Origin: Diploptera punctata
Taxonomy: Eukaryota; Arthropoda; Insecta; Blattodea; Blaberidae
Direction of reading: 5' to 3'
NCBI GenBank assembly: GCA_030220185.1
Contig: JASPKZ010001235.1
Coordinates: 713,501-777,500, forward strand
DNA: 64,000 bases
Part shown: in pieces, positions 61,621 to 64,000 of the stretch
Layout of the letters: each line of letters starts with the position of its first letter
Position numbering within the stretch: position 1 is the first letter of the stretch
Translations under genes and position numbers: made by a program
The notes under the pieces: generated by a model
What the model saw: only the letters and a program-made list of their open reading frames with translations
The model's database searches: none
What the model was told of the DNA's origin: nothing

Positions 61621-63823
61621 ACAACGGCTATCGCTTACGAGAGGAACAAACGCTAAAGATGATTCTGTAAAATTTGAATTAAAAAACTTGAAAAATGATG
61701 AAATGCGGCAAGAATACCAAATCAAAATTGCTAATAGATTTGAAGTACTGGAATCTTCAGATGACAATGTGGCAAACGAAGAAGAAACTGATATAAATAA
61801 AGAATGGGAGGCTATAAGAGATACTATTAAATTGTCAGCATCAGAAAGCATTGGTTGTTTAAAAAAGAGGCAAAACAAGAAATGGTTTGATGAGGAATGT
61901 GCCGACATTGTAAAGAAAAGAAAGCTAGCAAAAATTAAATGATTACACCAGCCAAATGAGGTAAATTTAGAGCAATTGGGTAGTGTTAGACGGGAAACCA
62001 CCTAGTTACTAAAGAGTAAAAAGAGGGAATATTTGAGAGAGAAGATTAATGATCTTGAAATGAATGCAAAAAATAGGAACATTAGAGAATTATATCAGGG
62101 AATTAGTATAGAGAAGAAAGGGTTTCAGGCTAGAACAAACATAATTCGGAATGAAAATGGGGATATGATTGCAGATTCTAAGAGTATATTAAATAGATGG
62201 AAAAGTTACTTTAATCAGCTATTAAATGTACATACAGAACAAGACATTGAGGAGGATAAGTTACAGACAGCAGAAATGCTAGTCGCAGAGCCAAGTGCAT
62301 TAGAGGTTGAAATGGCAATTGAAAAATTGAAGATGTATAAAGCATCAGGTTCAGATGAGATCCCAGCAGAACTGATAAAATCAGGGGGGAGAAAAATTGA
62401 TGGGCAAGATACGCTGGTTGCTTAGTATGATTTGGGAAAAAGAAGCTCTTCCAGATGAATGGAAGGAATCAATTATCGTACCAATTTATAAGAAAGGAGA
62501 TAAAACTGATTGCAACAACTACAGGGGCATCTCATTACTTCTCAACTTCGTACAAAATTCTTACAAATATATTAGTAAGCAGACTTACTCCCTATATTGA
62601 TGGCATTCTAGGAGATCATCAATGTGCATTTAGAAGAAACAGGTCTACAACAGATCAGATTTTTAGTATAAGACAGATTTTAAAAAATAAATGGGAATAT
62701 AATGGTACTGTACATCAACTATATGTAGACTTCAAAAAAGCATATGATTCAATTAAGAGGGAGAAGTTATATAGTATCCTGCTGGAGTTCGGAATTCCTA
62801 AAAAGTTAGTTAGACTTATACGAATGTGTCTAAATGGCACAAAGAGCAGGGTGCGTGTACGTATAGGCAAACAGTTTTCGGACACTTTTGAAATCCAGAA
62901 TGGGTTGAAGCAAGGAGATGCACAATCTCCTCTACTATTATTTTGTACTAGAGCATGCCATTAAATCTTTAGAGAATGAGGAAGACTTACAACTCAATGG
63001 TATTAATAAGCTGTTAGTTTATGCTGATGATGTAGTTATTGGCCGATAGCGAGGAGATACTAAAGGACAACACGCACACACTATTGAGTAACACTAAGAA
63101 TTTAGGACTGGAAGTAAATATCAATAAAACTAAATATATGGTCACACGTAGAAATTCATTATATAATGGAAATGGACAGCTAATGACAAATGAGGGAAAT
63201 TTTGAGGAAGTGGCTGAATTCAAATACCTCGGAACAATAATCACAAATAGGAATGAGATGCACAAAGAAATTAAACATAGGCTCAATTCTGGAAATGCAT
63301 GCTATTATGCATTGCAGAGACTCTTGATGTCCCAACTCCTTTCAAAAAACGTTAAACTGAATATATATATAACTATTATTCTACCAGTTATATTATATGG
63401 GTGCGAAACATGGACTCTTACTTTAAGGGAGGAAAGGAGATTACAAGTATTTGAGAATAAAGTACTTAGGTACATTTTTGGACCAAAGAGAGATGAACAG
63501 ACAGGTGAATGGAGAAGACTAAATAACAATGAACTACATGGTCTTTTAGGATGTCAGATATAATAAGAACAGTTAAGTCTCATAGACTGCGATGGGCAGG
63601 ACATGTTGCACGTATGGGGAATGAAAGATTTGCATGGAAGCTTCTTGTAGGAAAGCCAGAGGGAAAACGCCCAGTTGGTAGACCAAGAATGAGGTGGGAG
63701 AATAACATTAACTATGATTTGAGGGAAGTAGATTATACGGGGAATGATTGGAAAGCACTAGCTCAGGTTAGGGATGTGTGGAGAGCTTTTGTCCGCGCGG
63801 TCATGAACCTACGGGTTCGATAG
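61620..63823 (+). pseudogene. family A reverse transcriptase, inactivated
   Basis: Collinear with the open frame 8994-11204. Differences that break it: a Trp codon to TGA at about 61941, AAG to TAG at about 62004, an extra base near 62388, another near 62541, a loss near 62935 just after motif B (QGDAQSPLL), and a 2-base loss right after YADDVV at about 63036, plus a change near 63548. Motif A reads DFKKAYD. The last piece 63551-63823 is open to AVMNLRVR. Confidence 0.92.
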
Positions 63824-63845
63824 TGCCAGTGAATAAGTAAGTAAT

Positions 63846-64000
63846 ATAAATTTGTCAATAAACCCATAGAAGAACTTACTAATTCACTGCTCTCTCCAAA
63901 GCGGAGATTCGTTTCACTCATACAAATCTGTCCATAAATCCTTATCCTTTGTAAATGTTTTGCAACGAATCCTGGTATAATTAACTTCACTCAAGTCATG
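63846..64000. other. no recognisable feature
   Basis: Short AT-rich end of the window. Confidence 0.4.

Larger units (their letters stand above)
60683..63845 (+). mobile_element. RTE/BovB-like LINE family A, near full length
   Basis: Order: GC-rich 5' UTR (from ccttgtcgtggtggagtggcttgcg), endonuclease, RT and C-terminal domain, then tagtgccagtgaataagtaagtaat. It is the only copy here with the 5' region. Multiple stops and frameshifts inactivate it, while nucleotide identity to 8979-11231 stays high, so decay was recent or the lineage is young. Confidence 0.93.

Overview
This 64 kb window reads as repeat-dominated intergenic DNA from a large insect genome. The C-terminal block found in many retroelement fragments (around MGNER.AWKLLVGKPEGKRPVGRPR) is one I associate with predicted proteins of cockroaches, so I infer Blattodea; no sequence search was possible. 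I found no convincing host protein-coding gene, no rRNA and no canonical functional tRNA. Nearly every long open frame is a retroelement or transposon remnant, or a microsatellite read in frame.

The main players are: (1) an RTE/BovB-like LINE, called family A, with one nearly full-length decayed copy (60683-63845), one 5'-truncated copy with an undisrupted 736-codon reverse transcriptase frame (8979-11231) and many 3' stubs; (2) at least a dozen other LINE lineages (labelled B-Q here for reference within the window) that share a C-terminal W.GH..RM / GRP..RW block and mostly end in a short tandem repeat such as (GAT)n, (GAA)n, (TAA)n or (GTAA)n; (3) a tRNA-headed SINE of about 340 bp with two conserved 3' hairpins, called SINE-1, plus three other tRNA-headed SINE-like families; (4) Helitron-like elements ending in CTAG with internal tandem repeats; (5) DNA-transposon remnants (mariner-like, HTH-transposase, Crypton-like) and a Penelope-like GIY-YIG remnant; (6) several long inverted-repeat (foldback) elements; (7) a tRNA-like module that occurs singly, in inverted pairs and as a higher-order tandem array.

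Layout: 0-8 kb, LINE stubs, a family A stub with an inverted 5' end, a 138-bp-arm palindrome and a 6-copy minisatellite. 8-13 kb, the long family A copy nested in another repeat, then a LINE-in-LINE insertion with a 14-bp target duplication. 13-20 kb, SINE-1 copies, a LINE with its RT core, a Penelope-like remnant and a second palindromic element nested in a repeat. 20-27 kb, LINE fragments including an antisense insertion with a 9-bp duplication, an inverted tRNA-like pair and tandem copies of a 0.7 kb repeat. 27-33 kb, a chain of LINE and SINE ends joined by TTA tracts and a tandem array that amplifies one piece of an RT gene. 33-42 kb, Helitron-like elements, SINEs and two LINEs with open RT frames. 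42.6-45 kb, a composite block with tRNA-like ends, ATAAT arrays and a LINE core. 45-48 kb, a mariner-like remnant and a large foldback element carrying a duplicated Crypton-like exon. 49-50 kb, a three-level nest. 53 kb, the same minisatellite as at 7.7 kb, inserted in a LINE tail. 56.6-58 kb, an alternating 288/298-bp tRNA-like array. 60-64 kb, a third foldback and the near full-length family A element.

The elements do not form a pathway. What the window records is a history: nested insertions with readable target duplications, probable twin-priming inversions, and microsatellites that coincide with LINE 3' tails.
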